Source: CAZCWX01 sp964502465
Lineage (GTDB): Bacteria; Desulfobacterota; Binatia; Bin18
NCBI GenBank assembly: GCA_964502465.1
Contig: CAZCWX010000312.1
Coordinates: 1-14,733, forward strand
Direction: 5' to 3'
Length of the DNA stretch: 14,733 nt
Every line of letters begins with the position of its first letter. Position 1 is the first letter of the stretch. The position numbers and the translations under genes were made by a program. The notes beneath the pieces were generated by a model, which was given only the letters and a program-made list of their open reading frames with translations, made no database searches and was not told the DNA's origin. Below, one piece after another: positions 7,075-13,817 of the stretch.

Positions 7075-8570
7075 TCGCCTTCTTTCTCTGCCCACTTCTT
7101 AGAACGCTCCAGCGCAGCGCTCCAACGTTGCCGCAAGGCGGCTGGTTGCGTTCGTGACAGCTGTGGTTCAAACTGGCGCTCGATACGCCATTGGGCGGCA
7201 AGTTCCTCTGGGCTTTTCCAAAAGCCCACTGCCAAACCGGCAAGATAAGCCGCGCCGAGCGCCGTGGTTTCTATCACTGCTGGGCGGACAACGGGAACAC
7301 CGAGGAGGTCGGCCTGAAATTGCATCAGGAGATTGTTCTGTGCGGCCCCGCCATCGACACGTAATTCCTGGGGCGCAATGCCAGCATCAGCGCGCATCGC
7401 ATCCAGCAAGTCCGCGACTTGATAGGCAATGCTTTCCAGAGCCGCCCGCGCCAGATGGGCTGCGGTAGTGCCACGCGTGAGTCCGACGAGTATACCGCGC
7501 GCATAGGGATCCCAATGCGGTGCCCCCAATCCAGCAAACGCCGGGACCAGGTAGACCCCGCCATTGTCAGACACCGACGCGGCGAGGGTCTCTATCTCGG
7601 CGGCAGAGCGGATCAGGCCCAGTCCGTCGCGTAGCCACTGTACGACCGCTCCGCCGACAAAGATGCTGCCTTCCAAAGCGTATGCTGTACGCGCTCCTAT
7701 TTTCCACGCAATCGTTGTGAGCAATCGGTTGCGTGACTCTACGGGTTGTTCGCCGGTACTCTGCAACATGAAACAACCGGTACCATAGGTATTCTTGATG
7801 AGCCCCGGCGTGATGCACATCTGACCAAACAGCGCTGCTTGTTGATCTCCAGCAATACTACCTATGGGGATTTGTCCCAGTCCTAGCGTGGTCGTGATCT
7901 CTCCATACACCTCACTCGAGGGACGCACCTCAGGTAACAGGCTCATCGGGATGCGGAAAAGCTGAAGGAGATCTTCGTCCCACTGACCGGTGTGAATATT
8001 GAACAACATCGTACGCGAGGCATTGCTTACATCGGTGATATGGATATGCCCGCTGGTCAGCTTCCAGACCAGCCAACTATCAACCGTACCGAAGGCCAGC
8101 ATTCCAGCTTCAGCACGCTCCCGTGCACCTGGGATGTTATCCAGGATCCAGGCGACCTTCGTACCGGAAAAATAGGCGTCGAGCAGCAATCCTGTACGTT
8201 GCTGGATCAGCGGCTCGCAGCCGTCTGCCCGCAGTTTATCGCACATCGCAGCTGTGCGGCGGTCTTGCCAGACGATGGCATTGTAAATGGCATGGCCCGT
8301 CTCGCGGTCCCAGACGATCGTCGTCTCACGCTGATTGGTCACACCGACAGCGACAATATCGCGTGGTTGCAGAGACGCCCGGCCCAGTGCCTCGACGGCG
8401 ACACTGATCTGCGAGATCCAAATGTCTTGGGGATCATGTTCTACCCAGCCCGCCTTGGGAAAAATCTGGGGAAATTCTTTTTGCGCGACCGCTGTGATCG
8501 CTCCGTCATGGTCAAAAACGATGGCGCGTGCACTGGTGGTCCCCTCATCCAACGCCAGAATATACGACAC
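7071..8570 (-). CDS. glpK: Glycerol kinase
   Basis: ATP-dependent glycerol kinase of the FGGY family, making sn-glycerol-3-phosphate. The product has 499 residues (E. coli GlpK has 502). The phosphate-binding DEGTTSARA lies at 8-16. Glycerol ligands can be matched as Arg81-Glu82 (NQRET), Tyr133 (AYFSGTK) and Asp242 (AGDQQAA). The ATP-site segments GTGCFMLQ, FAGLGAPHWD and DGGAAQNNLL are present. The start is GTG at 8570: GGAGG lies five bases upstream and the protein then begins MSYILALDEG, as the family does. The longer frame starting with TTG at 8582 begins inside the ribosome site itself and is rejected. Its stop overlaps the glpD start. No glpF facilitator or glpR regulator is present in the window. 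Confidence 0.95.
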   Translation of the reverse strand: MSYILALDEGTTSARAIVFDHDGAITAVAQKEFPQIFPKAGWVEHDPQDIWISQISVAVEALGRASLQPRDIVAVGVTNQRETTIVWDRETGHAIYNAIVWQDRRTAAMCDKLRADGCEPLIQQRTGLLLDAYFSGTKVAWILDNIPGARERAEAGMLAFGTVDSWLVWKLTSGHIHITDVSNASRTMLFNIHTGQWDEDLLQLFRIPMSLLPEVRPSSEVYGEITTTLGLGQIPIGSIAGDQQAALFGQMCITPGLIKNTYGTGCFMLQSTGEQPVESRNRLLTTIAWKIGARTAYALEGSIFVGGAVVQWLRDGLGLIRSAAEIETLAASVSDNGGVYLVPAFAGLGAPHWDPYARGILVGLTRGTTAAHLARAALESIAYQVADLLDAMRADAGIAPQELRVDGGAAQNNLLMQFQADLLGVPVVRPAVIETTALGAAYLAGLAVGFWKSPEELAAQWRIERQFEPQLSRTQPAALRQRWSAALERSKKWAEKEGE

Positions 8571-8575
8571 TATAA

Positions 8576-8580
8576 CCTCC
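8576..8580 (-). promoter_or_regulatory. Ribosome binding site fixing the GTG start of glpK
   Basis: GGAGG followed by TTATA and then GTG (8570-8568). This site overlaps a TTG codon in the same frame, which shows that the longer frame is not the true start. Confidence 0.8.
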
Positions 8581-8589
8581 AAACGAGCT

Positions 8590-8775
8590 CTATAATCTTA
8601 GCATCTCAGGGGAGAAAGTCTCGCAAACTTGTCGGGCGGCTTCATCCCTGTCTGCCAGACCCGCCACAAGTGGCCGGAGGAAGAGCTGAAGGCGAGAGGC
8701 AAAACAATCCAGCAGCGGACGTTCGATCTGCGCAATCTGGCGCTGAATGCCCCTACAGACAGAGGACGTAGCCTC
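8590..8775 (-). pseudogene. Start-less open frame between the reductase gene and glpK, possible gene remnant
   Basis: A 61-codon open frame lies in the gap between the reductase stop (8793) and glpK. It has no ATG, GTG or TTG and ends with TAG eight bases before the glpK ribosome site. Its amphipathic composition (IQRQIAQIERPLLDCFASRL...) reads more like protein than random sequence, but I recognise no family. It is out of frame with the reductase, and an overlapping plus-strand frame is also open. It could be the tail of a decayed gene or chance. A small inverted repeat AGAGG-ACGTAG-CCTCT (8761-8776) at its upstream end may be a weak terminator of the monooxygenase operon. Confidence 0.2.
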
Positions 8776-8792
8776 TCAGAGCGGATTGTGTA

Positions 8793-9821
8793 TTATCCGA
8801 TGTCCGCTTTGGTCACGAACTTGTCGTAGAACATGTCAGATTCTTTGAGACCGAGGCGAGAAAGCGTCACAAGGGCAGCATCGATCATGACCGAGGGGCC
8901 GCACATATAGGCTTCCATATTGGTACCGTTCGGTACGAGTCGCTTCACCACATCAGTAATCAATCCGGTTTCTTGATCCCAGGCATCTCCTGAGGCGGGT
9001 TCGGAGAGTGCCGGAATGAAGCGAAAATTGGGCAAGCGGTGTTCAAACTCGTAGAGTGCGTCGAGCAAAAACAGATCCCGCCTCGTCCGCGCTCCGTAAA
9101 AGTAGGTTATTGGTCGTGCGGTCTGCTTCTCCGCCATATCGCGAAGGAGCGAGAGGATTGGTGCCATGCCCGAGCCTCCAGCGATAAACAGGGCCTTACG
9201 GTTCGTGTCACGCAGATAAAAATTGCCATACGGTCCTTGAATGGTCAGCCGTTCACCTTCTTGCAGGTGTTGATCTACATACGAAGAGAATAGTCCGCCA
9301 GGCATCAGCTTGACCATGATCTCGACTTCACCACTGCGACTGGGCGGGTTCGCCATTGAATATGAGCGCCATTCTTGGGTTCCAGGCACCAGGAGATCGA
9401 TATACTGCCCGGCTTTGAACGTCATGGTGGTCGGCTCGATGAGCCGCACCTGAATCCCGCGAATATCGTGAGTCAATTGTGTGATCTGTTCGACCTCGGT
9501 CTTGTACTGCTGAATCTCGATACCAGAAGAGAGCTCAGCCTCATCATAATCCCACAGCTCAATGCTCACATCACTGGCTGGATAAGCTGAGCACAGGAGA
9601 GCAAAGCCTTGTTGGCGCTCAAAGTCCATCAGGGCAAAGCTCGACGCACCTTCTTGATCAACCTCGCCCTCAACGATGAGCGCCTTACACATGCCACAAC
9701 CGCTGTGCTTGCACCCATAGCGCAGATTATACCCTTGACGGATGGCAGCCTGGAGGATGGTTTCATCATCACCACAGGTGAATTGCTTTTCGAATGGCAG
9801 GAGGGTGATGGTGTAAGGCAT
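8793..9821 (-). CDS. prmB: Soluble di-iron monooxygenase reductase (2Fe-2S/FAD/NAD(P)H)
   Basis: Electron-transfer component of the monooxygenase, moving electrons from NAD(P)H through FAD and a [2Fe-2S] cluster to the hydroxylase. The product has 342 residues. The N-terminal plant-type ferredoxin domain has cluster ligands Cys37, Cys42, Cys45 and Cys77. The ferredoxin-reductase domain has the FAD motif RSYS (152-155), the nucleotide-binding GGSGMAP (215-221) and YMCGPSVM (305-312). It is similar in layout to PrmB, MmoC and DmpP. It is the last gene of the operon, 121 bp after the alpha gene, and that gap holds unusual inverted and tandem repeats. The ATG at 9821 has TAGGA close upstream. The family is certain; the symbol is assigned by context. 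Confidence 0.9.
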   Translation of the reverse strand: MPYTITLLPFEKQFTCGDDETILQAAIRQGYNLRYGCKHSGCGMCKALIVEGEVDQEGASSFALMDFERQQGFALLCSAYPASDVSIELWDYDEAELSSGIEIQQYKTEVEQITQLTHDIRGIQVRLIEPTTMTFKAGQYIDLLVPGTQEWRSYSMANPPSRSGEVEIMVKLMPGGLFSSYVDQHLQEGERLTIQGPYGNFYLRDTNRKALFIAGGSGMAPILSLLRDMAEKQTARPITYFYGARTRRDLFLLDALYEFEHRLPNFRFIPALSEPASGDAWDQETGLITDVVKRLVPNGTNMEAYMCGPSVMIDAALVTLSRLGLKESDMFYDKFVTKADIG

Positions 9822-9863
9822 GGGTTCCTAGGGCGGAGGGCTAGAGTTTAGGCGTGCTGAAAC

Positions 9864-9938
9864 GGGGAAGGGGGGAATCGGAGAAGGGGGGAATCAAAAG
9901 ATAATCTCCGTTTCCCCGTTTCTCCCTTTCTCCGCGTC
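9864..9938 (-). repeat. 16-bp tandem repeat and long inverted repeat between alpha and reductase genes
   Basis: On the plus strand, GGGGAAGGGGGGAATC (9864-9879) is followed directly by GGAGAAGGGGGGAATC (9880-9895), one mismatch apart. A pyrimidine-rich arm at about 9904-9935 is largely complementary, for example GAAACGGGGAA (9859-9869) with TTCCCCGTTTC. In the minus-strand transcript this forms a long hairpin starting just after the alpha stop codon. It could stabilise the upstream mRNA or attenuate reductase expression. It could also be a dispersed repeat. Confidence 0.6.
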
Positions 9939-9942
9939 TTTT

Positions 9943-11445
9943 TTACGCGCGCAGCGGATCTTTGATCTCAAACCGTAGACGGCGGATGTCATCGATGGTC
10001 CACAAATTGTCGGGATTGAGATGGGGCTGAGCAATGAGGGTCTTGCCATCTGGTCTAATGTAGCCCAATTCGGTAATGACATCTGCCAGATCCCAGCCGT
10101 CAAATTTTTCGTACCAGTTGGTATACCCGGTATAGCGTTGGGGTTCTAAGTCAAACATCCATTCGCACGCCTCTGAGCAGAACGCGCGCTTCTTTCCTTC
10201 TCTCTCTACGATTCTTGCCGTGCTGATATCTGGCCGTGGGAACACACAGGGCATCTGACAAACCTGACAGAGCGGCGGCAGGCTCGGGAACAACTGCGCC
10301 GGGATTTGTCCCTGCCTGGGATCTACCATCGCACGATAGGCCTCCCAGAACTTGCCGTAGTGGCTATACCAGCCTGGATAATGTTCTTCGAACCAGGCAC
10401 AGTCTTTTTCGCTCATCGGATCGTAGCGCCAGAAGGCGACCGGCCATAACGCAAAAGCCGCCAGAGCGGCAGAATGGTTAATCCAGGGAAAATTGTTCTG
10501 CGCCTGCGGCAGCCAGCGTGGGGCTTTGAGTCCAAATTTCTCCAACCGAGCGATGAAGCTCCCCACCCAGTCCTCGATGATCCACTGTTGCCACATATCT
10601 TTATAGGCGCCGATGCGGTTGACACTGAAGTAGTCGGTCAGCGTACCTAAAAACGCGTCGATAAATATGTGGCCGCGCCAAAAATATTTATCCAACGCTT
10701 CTTGAATGAGCGGCAGGTTGCGGTCGTCTGACAACGCTGTTACCAACGTTGCGTAGCCATTGGCCATGTGACGCGCCTCGTCTGACTGGACGCTCAAGAA
10801 CACGGTCGGCGTGGCATGGTCCCCATTTGCTGCCGCGGTGTTGGGAAACGCGACGAATAGGGGGTTGGTAAAGGCAGTCTCCCCCACGACCTGCAGGCTA
10901 ATCGAACACTCAATAGGATCACCCGTGATGAAGGTCTCAAAAAAGGCGCGGCCAGCCGAAGCAAGGAAATGACCGCCGAACCCGCGTTGCGCAATGTCGA
11001 ACCCCGCTGGGTCCACATAATGCTTCATGTAGTAACGGCCAAGATAGATCTGTTGTTGCACATGGCGGACTTCGTCGAGCATCTGGGCCAGATAGCCGTT
11101 ACGCAATTCCTCGTTGTCCACTGCGCTGATGAGGAGTCCCTGGCACTTACCAGCGGCGTACTCAGCGAAAGGAAGGATCGCTAAGGCGGGCTTGAGCGAT
11201 TCCGCAAAGCGTTGCTCGACCTGGTTGGGATTATCCATACGCACCGCACCATCAAGGAAGCCGTACTGTCGGTTATCTTTCTCCGCTTCCATGGCCACGT
11301 AATCGCGGATCAGATGGCGGAACGGGTCTTTGGTCTTTTTAGGGATATGAAAGCGTGTGGCGTATTTCACCTCCGGCTGAAAATAGGTTGGTGTCCATTC
11401 TAAGCCTTTGATCTTCTCATGTGCCTTGATGAGGTTCCGTGCCAT
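9943..11445 (-). CDS. prmA: Soluble di-iron monooxygenase hydroxylase alpha subunit (propane monooxygenase-like)
   Basis: Catalytic subunit carrying the carboxylate-bridged di-iron centre that activates O2 and hydroxylates hydrocarbons. The product has 500 residues (related subunits have about 500-545). Ligands follow the E-ExxH-E-ExxH pattern: Glu95, Glu125/His128 in DEVRH, Glu189 in VVGETAFTNP, and Glu223/His226 in SDEARH. The gating threonine is Thr193. The position of Cys151 in methane monooxygenase is Gln132, as in toluene/alkene-type enzymes. A YHS-like metal-binding segment (Cys393, Cys396, Cys423, Cys427) lies near the C-terminus, followed by the PrmA-like GKTLIAQPHLNPDNLWTIDD. The N-terminal KAH.KI..L.W.PT and PAGFD/FITGD segments also match my memory of PrmA. 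The ATG at 11445 has AAAAGGAGG at good spacing. Substrate range (propane, alkenes, acetone or phenols) cannot be fixed from sequence alone. Confidence 0.92.
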   Translation of the reverse strand: MARNLIKAHEKIKGLEWTPTYFQPEVKYATRFHIPKKTKDPFRHLIRDYVAMEAEKDNRQYGFLDGAVRMDNPNQVEQRFAESLKPALAILPFAEYAAGKCQGLLISAVDNEELRNGYLAQMLDEVRHVQQQIYLGRYYMKHYVDPAGFDIAQRGFGGHFLASAGRAFFETFITGDPIECSISLQVVGETAFTNPLFVAFPNTAAANGDHATPTVFLSVQSDEARHMANGYATLVTALSDDRNLPLIQEALDKYFWRGHIFIDAFLGTLTDYFSVNRIGAYKDMWQQWIIEDWVGSFIARLEKFGLKAPRWLPQAQNNFPWINHSAALAAFALWPVAFWRYDPMSEKDCAWFEEHYPGWYSHYGKFWEAYRAMVDPRQGQIPAQLFPSLPPLCQVCQMPCVFPRPDISTARIVEREGKKRAFCSEACEWMFDLEPQRYTGYTNWYEKFDGWDLADVITELGYIRPDGKTLIAQPHLNPDNLWTIDDIRRLRFEIKDPLRA

Positions 11446-11462
11446 AGTGCCCTCCTTTTACG

Positions 11463-11539
11463 AGTTGCCAGTGACCGGGGGTCAGTTGCCAGTTGAGGAA
11501 AGGAGAAGGAATCGATCACTTGAAACTGACCACTGACAA
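11463..11539. repeat. Short direct and inverted repeats between coupling-protein and alpha genes
   Basis: In the 98-base gap, AGTTGCCAGT occurs at 11463-11472 and 11484-11493. GGTCAGTT (11480-11487) is matched by the inverted AACTGACC (11524-11531). The (T/C)CAGTTGCCAGT / ACTGACCACTGAC style resembles small dispersed repeats in environmental genomes. It could fold in the mRNA just before the alpha ribosome site. Confidence 0.45.
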
Positions 11540-11543
11540 TTTT

Positions 11544-11861
11544 TCAAGCTTTCTCTTCCAGTTGCAACATTTCTGAATAGACCCCGAACGTGTGTTCATT
11601 GACTTGGGCGCGCCCATAGTAGCTGCTCATGACCACCAGAAATGAGGGAACATCGAGAGAGCGCCCCAGACGTTCCCCCACTTCGTTCACATCAATTTCG
11701 ATTTTCCCTTCCCCTTCGATCATGTAGTAACAATTTGTTTTTGTGATGCGCAGATCGGGGCGCTCTTCACGCAGCATTTCCACTGCGACGTCAGCTTCTT
11801 CACTGCCCATCAGCACGATGCCGACGGTCTCACGCGCTGCAACTTTCTTTTCTTCGGTCAT
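11544..11861 (-). CDS. prmD: Soluble di-iron monooxygenase coupling (regulatory) protein, MmoB/DmpM family
   Basis: Small cofactor-free effector protein of 105 residues that binds the hydroxylase and couples electron transfer to O2 activation. Family hallmarks are VGIVLMGSEEADVAVEML near the N-terminus, the central IEGEGKIEIDVNEVGERLGR and the FLVVMSSYYGR segment, with the length of a typical MmoB/DmpM/PrmD protein. The ATG at 11861 lies nine bases after the beta-subunit stop, so the two are co-transcribed and perhaps coupled; the ribosome site (GGGGTGGAG) is modest. It sits between beta and alpha, as DmpM does between DmpL and DmpN. Confidence 0.9.
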   Translation of the reverse strand: MTEEKKVAARETVGIVLMGSEEADVAVEMLREERPDLRITKTNCYYMIEGEGKIEIDVNEVGERLGRSLDVPSFLVVMSSYYGRAQVNEHTFGVYSEMLQLEEKA

Positions 11862-11870
11862 GCTCCACCC

Positions 11871-12902
11871 CTACACCGTTTCGAGGTTGAGTTCTTTTAG
11901 AAGGGCCGCATATTGCCCTTCAATACGCTCACACGCCTGAGCAAAGCTGTGAGGTTTGATTGTAGGGATGCCAAATAACGGAGCAAACCCCTGCATTGCT
12001 GCCCGCGTCAGCGGCAGCCACCTGGCCAACCACTCGGCAATGACTTTTTTATTGCCCTGGGCGTGCTCAGGATCACGCAACAAGACATGCACAAACTCTT
12101 TCGTCCATTTGAGATTCCGTTGCCAGTCATTTTCGACAGTTGCCAAGATTGCTGGCGTGACAGCGTCACCGTTACGGGGGGCGAAACGGGAAAAAAATTG
12201 CACGCGCGCTAGGCTGCCAAACAGCGGTTCGAGCACAAGGTTAACACCAATGATCACTTCTCCCCAGTCTGTTGACGCCATCAGACCCTCGAGGTTCTTA
12301 CGTGCGCTCTGATACACGGGGTCTTCTAACCACACCGTCTTCGCTTCAGCGTCTGAGAATCCAGGGAGAGCCTCGGCTAGATCCATGCCATAGAGGGCAA
12401 TGTCTTGCGCGTGGCGGATTTTGTCGGCTGCGTTAAAGATGCACACGTTCCCCGCAGTCGCGGACAGCGCTTCGCGCTGCGCATAGGAGAAGCAGCGAAA
12501 CAGACCATATTCGAGGCACGCGTAGGCGGCGTAGTATTTGCCCACAATCGTCTTCGCCCAGGTCTCGTCAAAGTCGGCAAACAACCCCTCTGATCGCGTA
12601 GCGTCGATGATACGGTCCAGGCTCCGTTCCTGCTCAGCCTGAGTGGCGACATACGTGCGTTGCCATTGTTTGGAAGGATCTTGAAATTCCCACCAATTAG
12701 TACAGCGCAGCGCGGTCGACTCCGGGGTCCAGGGGGCCCGGCCATTCGGGAAGTGGGTAAACCACCCTTGCCAGGCAAAAGCGTTCGGGTCGGGTTGAAT
12801 GTGAAGCGTCAAGTCTTCGTATTCGGTCGGATGGCGACCTTTGGGGGTGAAATAGGTGAATTGGCGGCTTCCAGAGAACGGGGATGGCGTGTCAGTCTTC
12901 AC
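11871..12902 (-). CDS. prmC: Soluble di-iron monooxygenase hydroxylase beta subunit
   Basis: Structural partner of the alpha subunit in the (alpha-beta)2 hydroxylase; it has the same ferritin-like fold but no complete di-iron site. The product has 343 residues. Typical beta-subunit segments are the N-terminal RQFTYFTPKGRHPTEYEDLT, WQ.TYVA.QAEQERSLDRII, KYYAAYACLEYGLFRCF and the degenerate helix NAADKIRHAQDIALYGMDL, where Asp-x-x-Arg-His replaces the catalytic ExxH. The start is GTG at 12902, with AAAGGAGG seven bases upstream. It is the first gene of the operon, downstream of the TTGACA/TATAAG promoter. No gamma subunit follows, consistent with the propane/alkene group of two-subunit hydroxylases. 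Confidence 0.9.
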   Translation of the reverse strand: MKTDTPSPFSGSRQFTYFTPKGRHPTEYEDLTLHIQPDPNAFAWQGWFTHFPNGRAPWTPESTALRCTNWWEFQDPSKQWQRTYVATQAEQERSLDRIIDATRSEGLFADFDETWAKTIVGKYYAAYACLEYGLFRCFSYAQREALSATAGNVCIFNAADKIRHAQDIALYGMDLAEALPGFSDAEAKTVWLEDPVYQSARKNLEGLMASTDWGEVIIGVNLVLEPLFGSLARVQFFSRFAPRNGDAVTPAILATVENDWQRNLKWTKEFVHVLLRDPEHAQGNKKVIAEWLARWLPLTRAAMQGFAPLFGIPTIKPHSFAQACERIEGQYAALLKELNLETV

Positions 12903-12989
12903 AGCGGCCCTCCTTTACCCTCTCGCACCTATACAGCAAGCACGTTTCCCGATACAACAGGGAGGAATATACGCTTGCCGTGCAAAAAA

Positions 12990-13020
12990 CTTTCCTCAGG
13001 AAAGCTTATAGGCGCTTTCC
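12990..13020. promoter_or_regulatory. Candidate operator for the MarR regulator
   Basis: A perfect palindrome GGAAAGC-N8-GCTTTCC (12999-13020) covers the -10 and part of the spacer of the monooxygenase promoter. A further half-site, CTTTCC (12990-12995), makes a second palindrome CTTTCC-TCA-GGAAAG sharing the middle arm. Three ordered half-sites next to a MarR gene strongly suggest a binding region. The regulator assignment is inference. Confidence 0.6.
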
Positions 13021-13034
13021 TCGCTTCTTGTCAA
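13005..13034 (-). promoter_or_regulatory. Promoter of the di-iron monooxygenase operon
   Basis: On the minus strand TTGACA (13034-13029) and TATAAG (13010-13005) are separated by 18 bases: a perfect -35 and a five-of-six -10. The start would fall near 12998, giving a leader of about 95 bases to the GTG at 12902. The operator palindrome overlaps the -10, so a bound repressor would block it. Confidence 0.65.
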
Positions 13035-13056
13035 GCACGCGGTTTCTCTCTAGAAA
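13028..13056 (+). promoter_or_regulatory. Candidate promoter of the MarR gene
   Basis: TTGTCA (13028-13033) and TAGAAA (13051-13056) are separated by 17 bases on the plus strand. The -35 shares bases with the -35 of the divergent monooxygenase promoter, so the two may compete for polymerase. The leader to 13104 would be about 40 bases. The -10 is weak, at four of six. Confidence 0.4.
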
Positions 13057-13103
13057 TACATGCCGACGGAAGCGGGCTCTTAGTGGCAGTAATGAGGAGG
13101 ACC

Positions 13104-13613
13104 ATGACACTACCAGCGCAGAAAACAGGCGAAGCACTGCATCCGACGGCTGAATTTCTCGAATTCTTCTATCCCATTCACTATAAATTAGGAATGGCGC
13201 TCGAAGACGCGCTGCGTGGCAGGCAGCTCACTCGGAAACAAGTCGCCATTCTCTGGTTGATCCGTTCCGAAGGCGAGAGTGGACGTGGCATGCCGCGAAA
13301 AGAAATCGAACGGCTCATTACTACCTGGTTCGAGGTCAGCAGTTCGGCAATTACCAAGGCGCTACGGGCCATGGCCCGCCCGCCGCTGAGCCTTGTGCGG
13401 GTGATTGAAAACCCGCACTCGGGCCGTGAAAAACAGGTGTTCCTGACACCAAAGGGGGAACGGTTTCTTGCGACCATGGTTGAGCAAGGCACAATTTTTC
13501 TTGAAAAGATTGTCGAGCAGCTGACAGCAGGGGAAGTCCAGAGCGGTATTCAGTTTTTGAGCCGGGTAACCACGATTCTTGAGTGTGGATGGGTACGGCA
13601 GGAAGAAGCCTGA
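13104..13613 (+). CDS. MarR-family winged-helix transcriptional regulator
   Basis: A 169-residue DNA-binding protein. A dimerisation helix around residues 15-35 precedes LTRKQVAILWLIRSEG, a helix-turn-helix region (MPRKEIERLITTWFEVSSSAITKAL) with recognition helix in SSSAITKALRAM, and a wing with LVRVIENPHSGREKQVFLTPKGERFL. C-terminal helices complete the fold, as in MarR dimers that bind small aromatic or hydrophobic effectors. The start at 13104 has AGGAGG upstream at short spacing. An alternative ATG at 13092 would add four residues but lacks a ribosome site, and longer in-frame extensions run antisense into the monooxygenase gene and are rejected. It is divergent from the monooxygenase operon and faces a palindromic operator, so local and autoregulation are likely. 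Confidence 0.88.
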   Translation: MTLPAQKTGEALHPTAEFLEFFYPIHYKLGMALEDALRGRQLTRKQVAILWLIRSEGESGRGMPRKEIERLITTWFEVSSSAITKALRAMARPPLSLVRVIENPHSGREKQVFLTPKGERFLATMVEQGTIFLEKIVEQLTAGEVQSGIQFLSRVTTILECGWVRQEEA

Positions 13614-13817
13614 GAAATCCCAGGACAGTAGCCTAGAGTAGCTCCGTAAGGCGGGCTGTGCCTGCCATGCAGCACGCACAGATTTTGTACCTGAGCAAAA
13701 AACGCTTTTCTTTCCACCCCAAACTGTGCTAGATCCACTTGATGGACTGAAGCATGCACCTTTGAGTAAGAGGCCAGTCTCCTACAAAAAACCGCAAACG
13801 CAAAAGGAGGGACCGTC

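Noticed and set aside
8571..8582. TTG start for glpK at 8582
   Set aside because: The TTG overlaps the GGAGG ribosome site of the GTG start at 8570.
8591..8596. TATAAT box on the plus strand
   Set aside because: There is no -35 at proper spacing and no plus-strand gene downstream; it is probably chance.
7992..8771. Long plus-strand frame of about 259 codons opposite glpK
   Set aside because: It is antisense to glpK, has no family motifs and has a composition typical of a shadow frame.
12660..13103. Long in-frame upstream extension of the MarR gene
   Set aside because: It runs antisense through the beta-subunit gene and across both promoters; the strong AGGAGG before 13104 and the family length support the short form.
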